From Polaribacter sp. L3A8 (GTDB taxonomy: Bacteria; Bacteroidota; Bacteroidia; Flavobacteriales; Flavobacteriaceae): DNA of 64,000 nt. The DNA lies in NCBI RefSeq assembly GCF_009796785.1, contig NZ_CP047026.1:62001-126000 (forward strand). Reading direction: 5' to 3'. The translations under genes and the position numbers were made by a program. Position 1 is the stretch's first letter. Every line of letters starts with the position of its first letter. Below are positions 27,065-36,247 of the stretch, piece after piece. A model generated the notes under the pieces. The model ran no database searches and was not told where the DNA came from. It saw only the letters and a list, made by a program, of their open reading frames with translations.

Positions 27065-29491
27065 ATGAAAACATATATTATTCTTTTTTTATTACTTTTT
27101 ATAACAGCTTTTGCTTTTACTCAAAATTCGAAAAGAGGTTTTAAGAAAGCAACATTTAAAGACTGTAATTTTTTACATGTAGAGGTAACAGACGGATCTT
27201 ATAGAATTCAGTTTTACAATTCTAAAATAGTAGAAACCTCTTTTATACCTAAAGGAGAAACTTTTGTAGCCAACTCTCATGCAGTTGTTTTAAAACCAAC
27301 TGATGTGCATGCTAGATTTAGGGAGTCATCAACTTTTGTTAATTTTTCTACAAAAGGAGTCTCGGTAAAAATTCAGAAAAAGCCTTTTAAGATATCTTAT
27401 TTCTATAAGGATAAGGAAATTACATCAGAAAAAACAGGATATATAAAATCCAAACATCAACCAATGGAATTGGTTAAAGGTAATATTGTTGCAGCCGAAA
27501 CAGAAAAAATAGAATTCAATTTAACTTCAGACGAAATTCTATATGGAGCAGGGTCAAGAGCGTTGGGTATGAATAGAAGAGGCAATAGATTGCCATTGTA
27601 TAATAGAGCGCAGTATGGTTATGAAACGCACGCAGAATTAATGAATTTTACATTACCCATTGTAATTTCATCAAAAAAATACATGCTTCATTTTGATAAT
27701 GCACCTATTGGTTATTTAGATTTAGACAGCAAAAAAGACAATACTTTAACCTATGAAACTATTTCCGGACGTAAAACGTACCAAGTTGTAGTAGGGGATT
27801 CTTGGATGGATTTGGTAGAAAATTACACCGATTTAACAGGGAAACAACCTTTGCCTGCTCGTTGGACTTTAGGTAACTTTTCGAGTAGATTTGGGTATCA
27901 TTCTCAAAGAGAAACAGAAGCAACAATAGATAAGTTTCAAGAAGAAAATATACCTGTAGATGCTGTTATTTTAGACTTGTATTGGTTTGGAAAAACATTA
28001 CAAGGCACCATGGGGAATTTAGAAGTTTACAAAGATTCTTTTCCGGATATGAAAGCAATGATTACTCGCTTAAAAAACAAAGGAGTAAAGACGGTTTTAA
28101 TTACAGAACCTTTTATTTTATCAAATTCTAAAAAATGGAAAGAAACAGTTAAAAAAGATGTTTTAGCAAAAGATTCTCTAGGAAATCCTGCTAAATATGA
28201 TTTCTATTTTGGCAATACAGGGATTGTAGATATTTATAAAAAGGAAGGAAAAGAGTGGTTTTGGAATATTTATAAAGAAATTATAAATTTAGGAGCAAAA
28301 GGACTTTGGGGCGATTTAGGAGAACCGGAAGTATTGCCTTCTTGGGTGAATTTTAGCGATAAAAAAGCAGATGAAATTCATAATATTTATGGGCATGATT
28401 GGGCACGTTTAATTTTTGAAGGCTATCAAAAAGAATTTCCAAAAGAAAGACCGTTTATTTTAATGCGCGCAGGATCTTCTGGTTCGCAGCGATTTGGAAT
28501 GATTCCTTGGTCTGGAGATGTAAACAGAACTTGGGGAGGATTGCAATCTCAACCAGAAATTGCTTTACAAATGGGCATGCAAGGTTTAGGGTATATGCAC
28601 TCTGATTTAGGCGGATTTGCAGGAGATAATTTAGATGATAATTTATACACACGTTGGTTACAATACGGTGTTTTTCAGCCAATTTTTAGACCTCACGCAC
28701 AAGAAGGTGTGGCAAGTGAACCTGTTTTTAGAAGTAACAGCGCTAAAAGAATGGCTAAAGAAGCTATTGAATTACGTTATAAATTATTACCCTATAATTA
28801 CAATGTAGCTTTCGAAAACAATCAAAAAGGAACTCCTTTAATGCGTCCTATTTTCTTTGAAGAAGATGATCTAAAATTGATGACAAATTCAACCACCTAT
28901 TTATGGGGAAAGGATTTTTTAATAACACCAATTTTAAAAGATTCTGTAAAAGTCAAAGAAATTTATTTTCCTAAAACGGCAAATTGGTTCAATTTTTATT
29001 CGGATGAAAAAGTAACTGGAGGACAAACTAAAAGTGTACAAGTTGATGAAAATTCGATTCCGACTTATGTACGTGGAGGCGCATTTATTGCAATGACAAA
29101 ATTAGTGCAAACAACAGATGCTTATGACGGAAATAATTTAGAACTACATTATTATTACGATGCTGCTGTGAAAGAGAGTGAAAGAGAATTTTACAATGAT
29201 AATGGTTTGCTATCGAATGCTTTTGAAAAAGAGGAATTTGAAGTTTTAGAATTTGAAGCAGAAATTACCAAACGTTGTTTAGAAATTGAAATGGAAGCAG
29301 AATTTGGAAAGAACTGGAAGCCACAGCAAAAAGAAATATTGCTGGTTATTCATAATGTAAATTGGAAGCCAACTAAAATAAAAGTAGATGGAAAAAGAAA
29401 ACAAAATTCAATCTTAGAAAATAATGTTTTAAAAATTCCAGTAAACTGGAATCCAACAGAAGAAATAAAAATAAAAATTTCATTAAAATAA
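27065..29491 (+). CDS. GH31 alpha-glucosidase-type enzyme
   Basis: 808 residues with a signal peptide (MKTYIILFLLLFITAFAFTQN; no lipobox), so probably periplasmic. GH31 features in order: an N-terminal beta-sandwich, the ILYGAGSRALGMNRRG segment, and the TIM barrel with QEENIPVDAVILDLYWFG. The nucleophile is about Asp417 in GLWGDLGEPE, and the acid/base is about Asp485 in WSGDVNRTW. The substrate-shaping LGGFAG segment and C-terminal beta domains follow. Family members release terminal alpha-linked glucose from malto- or isomalto-oligosaccharides; the locus suggests removal of alpha-1,4 or alpha-1,6 glucose. Confidence 0.92.
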   Translation: MKTYIILFLLLFITAFAFTQNSKRGFKKATFKDCNFLHVEVTDGSYRIQFYNSKIVETSFIPKGETFVANSHAVVLKPTDVHARFRESSTFVNFSTKGVSVKIQKKPFKISYFYKDKEITSEKTGYIKSKHQPMELVKGNIVAAETEKIEFNLTSDEILYGAGSRALGMNRRGNRLPLYNRAQYGYETHAELMNFTLPIVISSKKYMLHFDNAPIGYLDLDSKKDNTLTYETISGRKTYQVVVGDSWMDLVENYTDLTGKQPLPARWTLGNFSSRFGYHSQRETEATIDKFQEENIPVDAVILDLYWFGKTLQGTMGNLEVYKDSFPDMKAMITRLKNKGVKTVLITEPFILSNSKKWKETVKKDVLAKDSLGNPAKYDFYFGNTGIVDIYKKEGKEWFWNIYKEIINLGAKGLWGDLGEPEVLPSWVNFSDKKADEIHNIYGHDWARLIFEGYQKEFPKERPFILMRAGSSGSQRFGMIPWSGDVNRTWGGLQSQPEIALQMGMQGLGYMHSDLGGFAGDNLDDNLYTRWLQYGVFQPIFRPHAQEGVASEPVFRSNSAKRMAKEAIELRYKLLPYNYNVAFENNQKGTPLMRPIFFEEDDLKLMTNSTTYLWGKDFLITPILKDSVKVKEIYFPKTANWFNFYSDEKVTGGQTKSVQVDENSIPTYVRGGAFIAMTKLVQTTDAYDGNNLELHYYYDAAVKESEREFYNDNGLLSNAFEKEEFEVLEFEAEITKRCLEIEMEAEFGKNWKPQQKEILLVIHNVNWKPTKIKVDGKRKQNSILENNVLKIPVNWNPTEEIKIKISLK

Positions 29492-29501
29492 GGAATCGGT
29501 T

Positions 29502-31379
29502 ATGAGAAAAATATACAGCGTTTTATCCGTATTAATTTTATCAACAGTAATTGGTTGTTCAAAAGAAAAAATATCAAAAAATAAAATAATGAGTACAAAT
29601 CCACAGAAAAAAACAGTTGTTTATCAGGTTTTTACACGTTTATTTGGTAATACAAATACTACCAACAAACCATGGGGAACTATAGAGGAAAACGGTGTAG
29701 GTAAATTCAACGACTTTACAGAAAAAGCATTGTCTGAAATTAAAGATTTAGGGGTTACTCACATTTGGTATACAGGGGTTCCGCATCATGATGTAATTAA
29801 AGATTACACAGAATTTGGCATTTCTAATGACGATCCAGATATTGTAAAAGGTAGAGCAGGTTCTCCGTATGCAGTAAAGGATTATTACAATGTAAATCCG
29901 GATTTGGCTGTAAATGTAGCCAATAGATTAGAAGAGTTTGAGGCCTTAATAGCACGTTCTCACAAAGCGGGATTAAAAGTAATTATTGATATTGTACCCA
30001 ACCACGTTGCCAGAAATTACCAAAGTTTATCAAACCCTGAAGGAACAAAAGATTTTGGTGCAGATGATGACAAAACAGTGGTGTATGATGTAAATAATAA
30101 TTTTTATTATGTGCCAAATGAAGCATTTCAAGTACCCGATTTCTTAAATAGTTATTTGCCTTTAGGCGGAGAAAAAAATCCTTTATCAGATCATAAATTT
30201 GTTGAAAACCCTGCAAAATGGACTGGAAATGGATCGCGCGCTGCAAAACCTCATTTTAATGATTGGTACGAAACTGTAAAAGTAAATTATGGAGTTTCTC
30301 CAGAAGGAAGAAAAGATTTTGATGAATTGCCACAAGGTTTTGAAAACGAAGATTACAAAAAACATTTTGCTTTTTGGCAAGATAAAAAAATACCAAGTTC
30401 TTGGATAAAATTTAGAGATATTGCTTTGTATTGGACTGCAAAAGGTGTTGATGGTTTTAGATATGACATGGCAGAAATGGTACCTGTAGAGTTTTGGAGT
30501 TTTATGAATTCTTCTATAAAAATGAAAAATTCTGATGCTTATTTATTAGCAGAGGTCTACAATCCAAATGAATATAGAAATTACATCAGAAAAGGGAAAA
30601 TGGATTATTTGTATGACAAAGTTCAATTATATGATACTATTAAACATATAATGCAAGGTCATGGTATTACAGATCATATTCCGGGAATACAAGAAGATTT
30701 AAAAGATATAGAGCACAATATGTTGCACTTTTTAGAAAACCACGATGAACAAAGAATTGCGAGTCCGGAGTTTGCAGGTGATGCTTTAAAAGCAAAACCA
30801 GCAATGGTAGTTTCTACTACAATTTCTACTTCGCCAACAATGGTTTATTTCGGACAAGAATTTGGCGAACCAGGTGCAGAAAATGCAGGTTTTGGTAGCG
30901 CATCTAGAACTTCTATTTTCGATTACATCGGTGTACCAACTTTACAACGTTGGGTAAATAACAAAAAATTTGATGGTGGTCAATCTACAGATGCAGAAAA
31001 ATCATTAAGAGATTTCTACAAACGTTTATTAAACTTTACCATTACAAGCGATGCTTTGATGGGAGAATACCAAGACATTCATCATTTTAATCGTCAGCAT
31101 ACAGAATGGTATAATGAAAGAGTACTATCTTTTGTTCGTTGGAGTGGTGATGAAAAATTAATAATCGTTTCTAATTTTAATGCTCAGGACACCTATGGTT
31201 TTGAGTTAGGTTTGCCTGAGGACATTATTAAAAAATGGAACTTAAAAGATGGCGAATATCAACTAGAAGACCAATTGTATAAAGAGTATTCATCAACTTT
31301 AAAAGTAGAAAATGGTGAAGCTAGGGTTAGAGTAGATGTAAAACCTTTAGAGTCTTTTATATTGAAAATTAAAAAATAA
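29502..31379 (+). CDS. GH13 alpha-amylase family lipoprotein (first)
   Basis: 625-residue lipoprotein (LSTVIGCSKEKISKN). The GH13 barrel starts almost at once (VVYQVFTRLFGNTNTTN) with conserved regions DIVPNHVAR, DGFRYDMAEMVP (nucleophile Asp), LLAEVYNP (acid/base Glu) and LENHDEQRI. An insertion of about 100 residues follows region I. The C-terminal domain is a short beta-sandwich. Cell location is the outer membrane or periplasm, by lipidation. It starts 10 bases after the GH31 gene. The exact activity (alpha-amylase, alpha-1,6-glucosidase or transferase) cannot be told from motifs alone. Confidence 0.88.
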   Translation: MRKIYSVLSVLILSTVIGCSKEKISKNKIMSTNPQKKTVVYQVFTRLFGNTNTTNKPWGTIEENGVGKFNDFTEKALSEIKDLGVTHIWYTGVPHHDVIKDYTEFGISNDDPDIVKGRAGSPYAVKDYYNVNPDLAVNVANRLEEFEALIARSHKAGLKVIIDIVPNHVARNYQSLSNPEGTKDFGADDDKTVVYDVNNNFYYVPNEAFQVPDFLNSYLPLGGEKNPLSDHKFVENPAKWTGNGSRAAKPHFNDWYETVKVNYGVSPEGRKDFDELPQGFENEDYKKHFAFWQDKKIPSSWIKFRDIALYWTAKGVDGFRYDMAEMVPVEFWSFMNSSIKMKNSDAYLLAEVYNPNEYRNYIRKGKMDYLYDKVQLYDTIKHIMQGHGITDHIPGIQEDLKDIEHNMLHFLENHDEQRIASPEFAGDALKAKPAMVVSTTISTSPTMVYFGQEFGEPGAENAGFGSASRTSIFDYIGVPTLQRWVNNKKFDGGQSTDAEKSLRDFYKRLLNFTITSDALMGEYQDIHHFNRQHTEWYNERVLSFVRWSGDEKLIIVSNFNAQDTYGFELGLPEDIIKKWNLKDGEYQLEDQLYKEYSSTLKVENGEARVRVDVKPLESFILKIKK

Positions 31380-31390
31380 CATTTATATAT

Positions 31391-31417
31391 CCTGCAAGAT
31401 TTTCGAAACCTTGTAGG
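31391..31417. repeat. Intergenic CCTGCAAG hairpin, copy 2
   Basis: CCTGCAAGATTT against AAACCTTGTAGG forms a stem with one G-T pair and one mismatch around a CG centre. A second CCTTGTAGG lies at 31460-31468 and a CCTTATAAGG palindrome at 31441-31450 in the same gap. Related to the hairpins at 23986 and 49476. Confidence 0.6.
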
Positions 31418-31492
31418 TTTATAAGATTAATAAATAAACACCTTATAAGGTATAAAAGACCTTGTAGGAGAAATTTAAATGGAACAATACTC

Positions 31493-33145
31493 ATGAAAAA
31501 AATACTCTTCATATTCATAATTGCAACTATTTTTAGTTGTAAAGAAAATTCATCAACAGAAAAAGTAGTAGCACAAACTTTACAAAAAGAGTTTGTTTGG
31601 GAAGGCGCTAATATTTATTTTTTGTTGACAGATCGTTTTAATAACGGAGATACAAGCAATGATATCAATTTTGATAGAACTAAAGAAACCGGAAAATTAC
31701 GTGGTTTTGAAGGTGGAGATATTAAAGGGATTACGCAAAAAATAAAAGACGGGTATTTTACCAAATTAGGAATAAATGCCATTTGGATGACGCCAATTGT
31801 AGAGCAAATTCATGGAGGAACTGATGAAGGGACAGGTTTGTCTTATGGTTTTCATGGATATTGGGCAAAAGATTGGACAAAAATTGATCCTAATTTTGGA
31901 ACAAAAGAAGATTTAAAAGAATTGGTTGCCCTCGCACATAAAAACGGAATTCGTGTTTTATTAGATGCAGTAATCAATCACACAGGGCCTGTTACAGAGA
32001 AAGATCCGGTTTGGCCTTCAGATTGGGTAAGAACGAGTCCGCAATGTTCTTATGATAGTTATGAACATACTGTTTCTTGTACGTTGGTTAAAAATTTACC
32101 AGACATTAAAACTGAAAGTAATGATAATGTTGCATTGCCGCCACAGTTAATAGAAAAATGGAAAGCAGAAGGATGTTATGAGCAAGAGATGGAAGAGTTA
32201 AATGCCTTTTTTACAAGAACAGGGCACCCTAGAGCGCCACGTTTTTATATTATGAAATGGTTAACAGATTATATTACAGAATTTGGAATTGATGGCTACC
32301 GAGTAGATACTGTAAAGCATACAGAAGAATTTGTGTGGCAAGAATTTAAGCAAGAATGCGATGCTGCTTTTGCTACTTACAAAAAGAATAATCCTGAAAA
32401 AGTTTTAGATAATAGCCAGTTTTATTTAGTGGGTGAGGTATATAATTATACAATTTCTGATGGAAAAGCATTTCATTTGGGTGAAAAAAAGGTAAATTAT
32501 TTTGACAAAGCTTTTAATAGTTTAATCAATTTTGAATTGAAATGGAATGTCAAACAAATGGCAGAAGCAGCTGTTTTTCAAAAATATGATTCCATACTTC
32601 AAAACAATTTAAAAGGATATAGTGTTTTAAATTATATGACGTCTCATGATGATGGGCAACCTTTTGATAAGGAACGAAAAATGCCTTATAAAACGGCAAC
32701 CATGTTGTTATTAACTCCAGGTACTTCGCAAGTCTATTATGGAGATGAATCTGCAAGAGATTTAACCATAGAAGGTACTGTTGGTGATGCCACTTTGCGT
32801 TCTTTTATGAATTGGAACGCTATAGAAAACGAAAAAGAAACTCAGAATATTTTAACTCATTGGCAAAAATTAGGGCAGTTTAGAGCAAACCATACTGCAG
32901 TTGGAGCAGGAAAGCATCAATTAATTTCAGAAGAAAATGGTCTGGTTTTTTCAAGAGTACGAAATAAAGATAAAATTATTGCGGGTCTTGATTTACCAAT
33001 AGGAGATAAAGTAATTACTGTTTCATCTATATTTAATGATGGTGAAATAGTGAATGATTTTTATTCTAATCAAACGGTAGTAGTTAAAGAAGGAAAAGTA
33101 AGTGTAAATTCAAGTTTTGATGTTGTTTTGTTAGAAAAGCAATAA
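31493..33145 (+). CDS. GH13 alpha-amylase family lipoprotein (second)
   Basis: 550-residue lipoprotein (IIATIFSCKENSS). The GH13 barrel shows VYFLLTDRFNNGDTS-type opening (here IYFLLTDRFNNGDTS), DAVINHTGPV, DGYRVDTVKHTE (nucleophile Asp), LVGEVYNY (acid/base Glu) and MTSHDDGQ. An insertion rich in cysteine (CSYDSYEHTVSC, then ACY-like EGCYEQEM) lies in domain B, suggesting a disulfide and an extracytoplasmic location. It closes the rightward alpha-glucan operon. The gap to the next gene contains an inverted repeat linked to the laminarin-locus regulator. It resembles SusG-like alpha-amylases in motif pattern, but specificity is not determined. Confidence 0.88.
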   Translation: MKKILFIFIIATIFSCKENSSTEKVVAQTLQKEFVWEGANIYFLLTDRFNNGDTSNDINFDRTKETGKLRGFEGGDIKGITQKIKDGYFTKLGINAIWMTPIVEQIHGGTDEGTGLSYGFHGYWAKDWTKIDPNFGTKEDLKELVALAHKNGIRVLLDAVINHTGPVTEKDPVWPSDWVRTSPQCSYDSYEHTVSCTLVKNLPDIKTESNDNVALPPQLIEKWKAEGCYEQEMEELNAFFTRTGHPRAPRFYIMKWLTDYITEFGIDGYRVDTVKHTEEFVWQEFKQECDAAFATYKKNNPEKVLDNSQFYLVGEVYNYTISDGKAFHLGEKKVNYFDKAFNSLINFELKWNVKQMAEAAVFQKYDSILQNNLKGYSVLNYMTSHDDGQPFDKERKMPYKTATMLLLTPGTSQVYYGDESARDLTIEGTVGDATLRSFMNWNAIENEKETQNILTHWQKLGQFRANHTAVGAGKHQLISEENGLVFSRVRNKDKIIAGLDLPIGDKVITVSSIFNDGEIVNDFYSNQTVVVKEGKVSVNSSFDVVLLEKQ

Positions 33146-33151
33146 GATTAA

Positions 33152-33177
33152 TTACCTATACAAAAACCATACAGGTA
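33152..33177. promoter_or_regulatory. Putative operator (TTACCTATACA) before the SusR-like regulator gene
   Basis: TTACCTATACA at 33152-33162 recurs exactly at 36047-36057 (before laminarin susC) and 54150-54160 (before the T9SS repeat protein). Here it forms an imperfect inverted repeat, TACCTATAC against ATACAGGTA, spaced by seven bases. I infer a binding site for the regulator encoded downstream. Confidence 0.55.
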
Positions 33178-33242
33178 CTTGTTTTATTCTAAGTTTTATA
33201 ATATTTAGTGTAACTTAGTAACCAAACATTGCCTAATCAAAC

Positions 33243-36026
33243 ATGTATAGAACTTTATCTTTCTTAATTCTTCTTTTTGTTTCTTCTATAAGTTACGCAC
33301 AGGAGTTACCGCCAATAAAAATATTTACACCAGAAAATTACAAAGCTCAGAACCAAAATTGGGGAATAGCACAATCTGAAGACGATTTAATTTACGTAGC
33401 CAATAATGGAGGTCTTTTAGAATATAATGGAGAGCATTGGCAATTGTATACACATTATTCTAATCCGATTTTAAGATCATTAAAAATTAAAGGAAAAGTT
33501 ATTTATACGGGTTCTTTTATGGATTTTGGTTTTTGGGAGAAAAATGAAAAAGGTCAGTTAAAATATAGTTCTTTAGTAGTAGATTTTAAAATAAAACTAA
33601 AAGAAGGAGAAGAGTTTTGGAAGGTTGATTTTTATCAAGATTGGATACTTTTTCAATCTAAAACAAGAATTTATTTTGTAAATAAAATCACCAAAGAAGT
33701 TAAAATAATAGATTCTAATGAAACTATTTCAGGGCTTTTTGTAATAAATAATACTATTTTTTTTCAAAAAAAGAACATTGGTGTATTTACACTAGAAAAT
33801 GGAGAAGAAAAGATGTTTTCTGGTGTTGATTTTTTTAAAAATAATAAAATTATTAATTGTTTTTATCAAAATAAAGAACTTGTTTTTTTATCCGAAGAAA
33901 ATGGTTTTGCTACCGTAAAAGAACATAATGTTGTTCTACGAACTTCAGATTTAAATAAAGGGAAGTTTTCTGTTTTTAGTGCAATTCAGCTAAAAGACGA
34001 TAGTTTTGTATTGGGAACAATTTCTAATGGAATTATTTTTTTAAACTCTAAAGGAGAGATTACGTCTACCATTAATAGAAAAAATGGATTAAGTAATAAT
34101 ACAGCTCTTTCCTTGTTTCAGGATAAAACAGATAATATTTGGATTGGTTTAGATAACGGAATTAATTGTATAAATATATCTTCTGCTTTTAAAATTTTTG
34201 AAGATGAAGATGGTGCTTTAGGTACAGTTTATAGTTCTTTCTTTTTTGATAATGAGCTTTATTTAGGAACAAATCAAGGTTTGTTTTTTAAAGATAAAGA
34301 TTTAAAATATAAAATTATAAAAGGTACAGAAGGGCAAGTGTGGTTTCTGAAAGAAATTGACGGAATCCTTTTTTGTGGACATGATAAAGGAACCTTTATC
34401 ATAAAAGATAAAAAAGTTATAAATATTATTGCAGAGCAACTTGGTACTTGGAATATTAAAAAGGTGCCAAATAATACGGATATTTTAATTCAAGGTACTT
34501 ATCAAGGTTTATCTATTCTAGAAAAGAAAAACGGAGTATGGAGGTTTAGAAATAAAATTGATGGTTTTAATATTTCTAGCAGATTTTATGAGTTTTATAA
34601 AGATAAACTGTATGTAAATCATGAATTAAAGGGGTTCTATGAGTTAAAAATAGACGAAAATTACTCTAAGGTTCTTCATCAAAAGAAAGTTAATATTCCT
34701 GAAGAAGGATATGGATCTAATGTTTTTACTTTTAGTAATAATTTGTTTTACGCTTCTTCTAAAGGGATTTTTAAAAAACTACCTAATGGTAATTTTAGTA
34801 AAGATACACTGTTTACAAATGTTTTAAATAATATTGAGAACATAACAACTATAAGGAAGTTACCAGAAAAAAAGAACACTTTTTACAGTTTTTCTAATAA
34901 TAATATTCTTTTTATAACTTCTAATAGTGTTAGTTTAAAACCACAGGTAAAACGGATTCCTATTGCTGGGGCTATCAGGAATAATGTGTTGGGGTTTGAG
35001 AATCTAACACAAATTAGTGAAAACAATTATTTAATAGGTACTTCTCATGGTTATTTATTATTAAATGATGCTATTGAAAAAAGCGAACAAGAGGTCGCTA
35101 TTTCTCTTCAATATGTTCTTGTACATAAAATTGATGGAATAAAAACCAATCTTTCATTAGAAGGTGAAATTGAATTAGAAAACAAACAAAATAATATTGA
35201 TTTTTCATATAGTATTTCTAAGTATGATAAAATTATTAAAAATGAATACCAATACCAACTAAAAGGTTTGTCTAGTACTTGGTCTGCTTGGTCAGAGAAT
35301 TCATCACAACTTTTTGAAAATTTACCTTATGGAGATTATGTCTTTAATGTTAAGGGAAAATATGGAAACCAGGTAACCAAAATGGAATCTTTTTCCTTTT
35401 CTATAGAACGACCTTATTATTTGAGTAACTTATTTTTCGTTTTTTATACGTTATCTGTGGTTTTTATTATTGTAATGATAAATATATATTACAGAAGAAG
35501 GTACAAACGAAAAAACAAAATTTTATTAGAGAAAGCTCAGAAAGAATTAAAATTAAAGGAGTTAGAAAATTCTCAGATAATAATGAAATTGAATAATGAA
35601 AAATTAAGAGTAGATATAGATAGTAAAAGTAGGGAATTGGCTAGTTCTACAATGAATATTATAAAGAAAAACGATTTCTTAAACACTATTAAAACCGAAT
35701 TGATAAACGGAGATAGTAAAAACATTTTAAAAGTAATTAAGATTATTGATAAGAATTTAAATAATTCTGATGATTGGAAAATGTTTCAAGAAGCATTTAA
35801 TAATGCTGATAAGAACTTTCTTAAAAAAGTAAAAGATAAGCATGTAAATTTAACACCTAATGATTTAAGACTTTGTGCTTACCTAAGGTTAAATTTATCA
35901 TCTAAAGAAATTGCTCCATTATTAAACATATCTCCAAGAAGTGTAGAGGTTAAAAGGTATCGATTAAGAAAAAAAATGGACTTACCACACGACTCTAATT
36001 TAACCAACTACATCTTAGAAATTTAA
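33243..36026 (+). CDS. SusR-like membrane regulator: sensor propeller, Y_Y_Y domain, LuxR-type HTH
   Basis: 927-residue one-component regulator of polysaccharide use. In order: signal peptide (MYRTLSFLILLFVSSISYAQ) and a periplasmic two-component-regulator propeller (about 30-630) with repeated NxIWIGLDNGI-type blades. A Y_Y_Y domain follows (about 640-715, YQYQLKGLSSTWSAWSENS), then one transmembrane helix (about 725-748, LFFVFYTLSVVFIIVMINIYY), a coiled coil (about 755-800) and a cytoplasmic LuxR/GerE-type helix-turn-helix (SSKEIAPLLNISPRSVEVKR) near the end. No kinase or receiver domain is present, so it is not a hybrid two-component system. It lies between the alpha-glucan and laminarin loci. 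A motif shared by its own, the laminarin susC and the T9SS-repeat-protein upstream regions argues that it controls the laminarin genes. Confidence 0.9.
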   Translation: MYRTLSFLILLFVSSISYAQELPPIKIFTPENYKAQNQNWGIAQSEDDLIYVANNGGLLEYNGEHWQLYTHYSNPILRSLKIKGKVIYTGSFMDFGFWEKNEKGQLKYSSLVVDFKIKLKEGEEFWKVDFYQDWILFQSKTRIYFVNKITKEVKIIDSNETISGLFVINNTIFFQKKNIGVFTLENGEEKMFSGVDFFKNNKIINCFYQNKELVFLSEENGFATVKEHNVVLRTSDLNKGKFSVFSAIQLKDDSFVLGTISNGIIFLNSKGEITSTINRKNGLSNNTALSLFQDKTDNIWIGLDNGINCINISSAFKIFEDEDGALGTVYSSFFFDNELYLGTNQGLFFKDKDLKYKIIKGTEGQVWFLKEIDGILFCGHDKGTFIIKDKKVINIIAEQLGTWNIKKVPNNTDILIQGTYQGLSILEKKNGVWRFRNKIDGFNISSRFYEFYKDKLYVNHELKGFYELKIDENYSKVLHQKKVNIPEEGYGSNVFTFSNNLFYASSKGIFKKLPNGNFSKDTLFTNVLNNIENITTIRKLPEKKNTFYSFSNNNILFITSNSVSLKPQVKRIPIAGAIRNNVLGFENLTQISENNYLIGTSHGYLLLNDAIEKSEQEVAISLQYVLVHKIDGIKTNLSLEGEIELENKQNNIDFSYSISKYDKIIKNEYQYQLKGLSSTWSAWSENSSQLFENLPYGDYVFNVKGKYGNQVTKMESFSFSIERPYYLSNLFFVFYTLSVVFIIVMINIYYRRRYKRKNKILLEKAQKELKLKELENSQIIMKLNNEKLRVDIDSKSRELASSTMNIIKKNDFLNTIKTELINGDSKNILKVIKIIDKNLNNSDDWKMFQEAFNNADKNFLKKVKDKHVNLTPNDLRLCAYLRLNLSSKEIAPLLNISPRSVEVKRYRLRKKMDLPHDSNLTNYILEI

Positions 36027-36046
36027 CGACCAAACACGGTTGTTTT

Positions 36047-36057
36047 TTACCTATACA
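36047..36057 (+). promoter_or_regulatory. Putative operator (TTACCTATACA) before laminarin susC
   Basis: Exact 11-base copy of the motif seen before the SusR-like regulator and before the T9SS repeat protein. It lies 201 bases before the susC ATG; an approximate inverted partner, TTATAGGGTAA, lies about 30 bases downstream. Confidence 0.5.
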
Positions 36058-36164
36058 TTACCACAACAAGGTTAATATCTCTTCTTTATAGGGTAATTTT
36101 TAACATGTTTCTAAAACCTTGTGTTTATTAGGGATTTACTGTATTTATTATGTTTTTTTTACGA

Positions 36165-36179
36165 TGTATGTTTTTTGTT
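36165..36179 (+). promoter_or_regulatory. Conserved TGTATGTTTTTTGTT promoter-proximal element
   Basis: Identical 15-mer at 54279-54293, in both cases 83-86 bases before the start codon and 118-129 bases after the TTACCTATACA motif. A near match, TGTTTGTTTTTT, lies 87 bases before the GH5 fusion gene. It may be part of an atypical promoter or a second regulator site. Confidence 0.5.
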
Positions 36180-36247
36180 GTGGTGGTTTTTGTCAATTAA
36201 CTAAAATTTAACGATAATTTTATCAAGAAATAATAAATACCTTATTC

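Noticed and set aside
33243..36026. Hybrid two-component system regulator
   Set aside because: The propeller and Y_Y_Y domains suggest it, but there is no HisKA, HATPase or receiver domain; the protein ends in a LuxR-type HTH as in SusR-like regulators.
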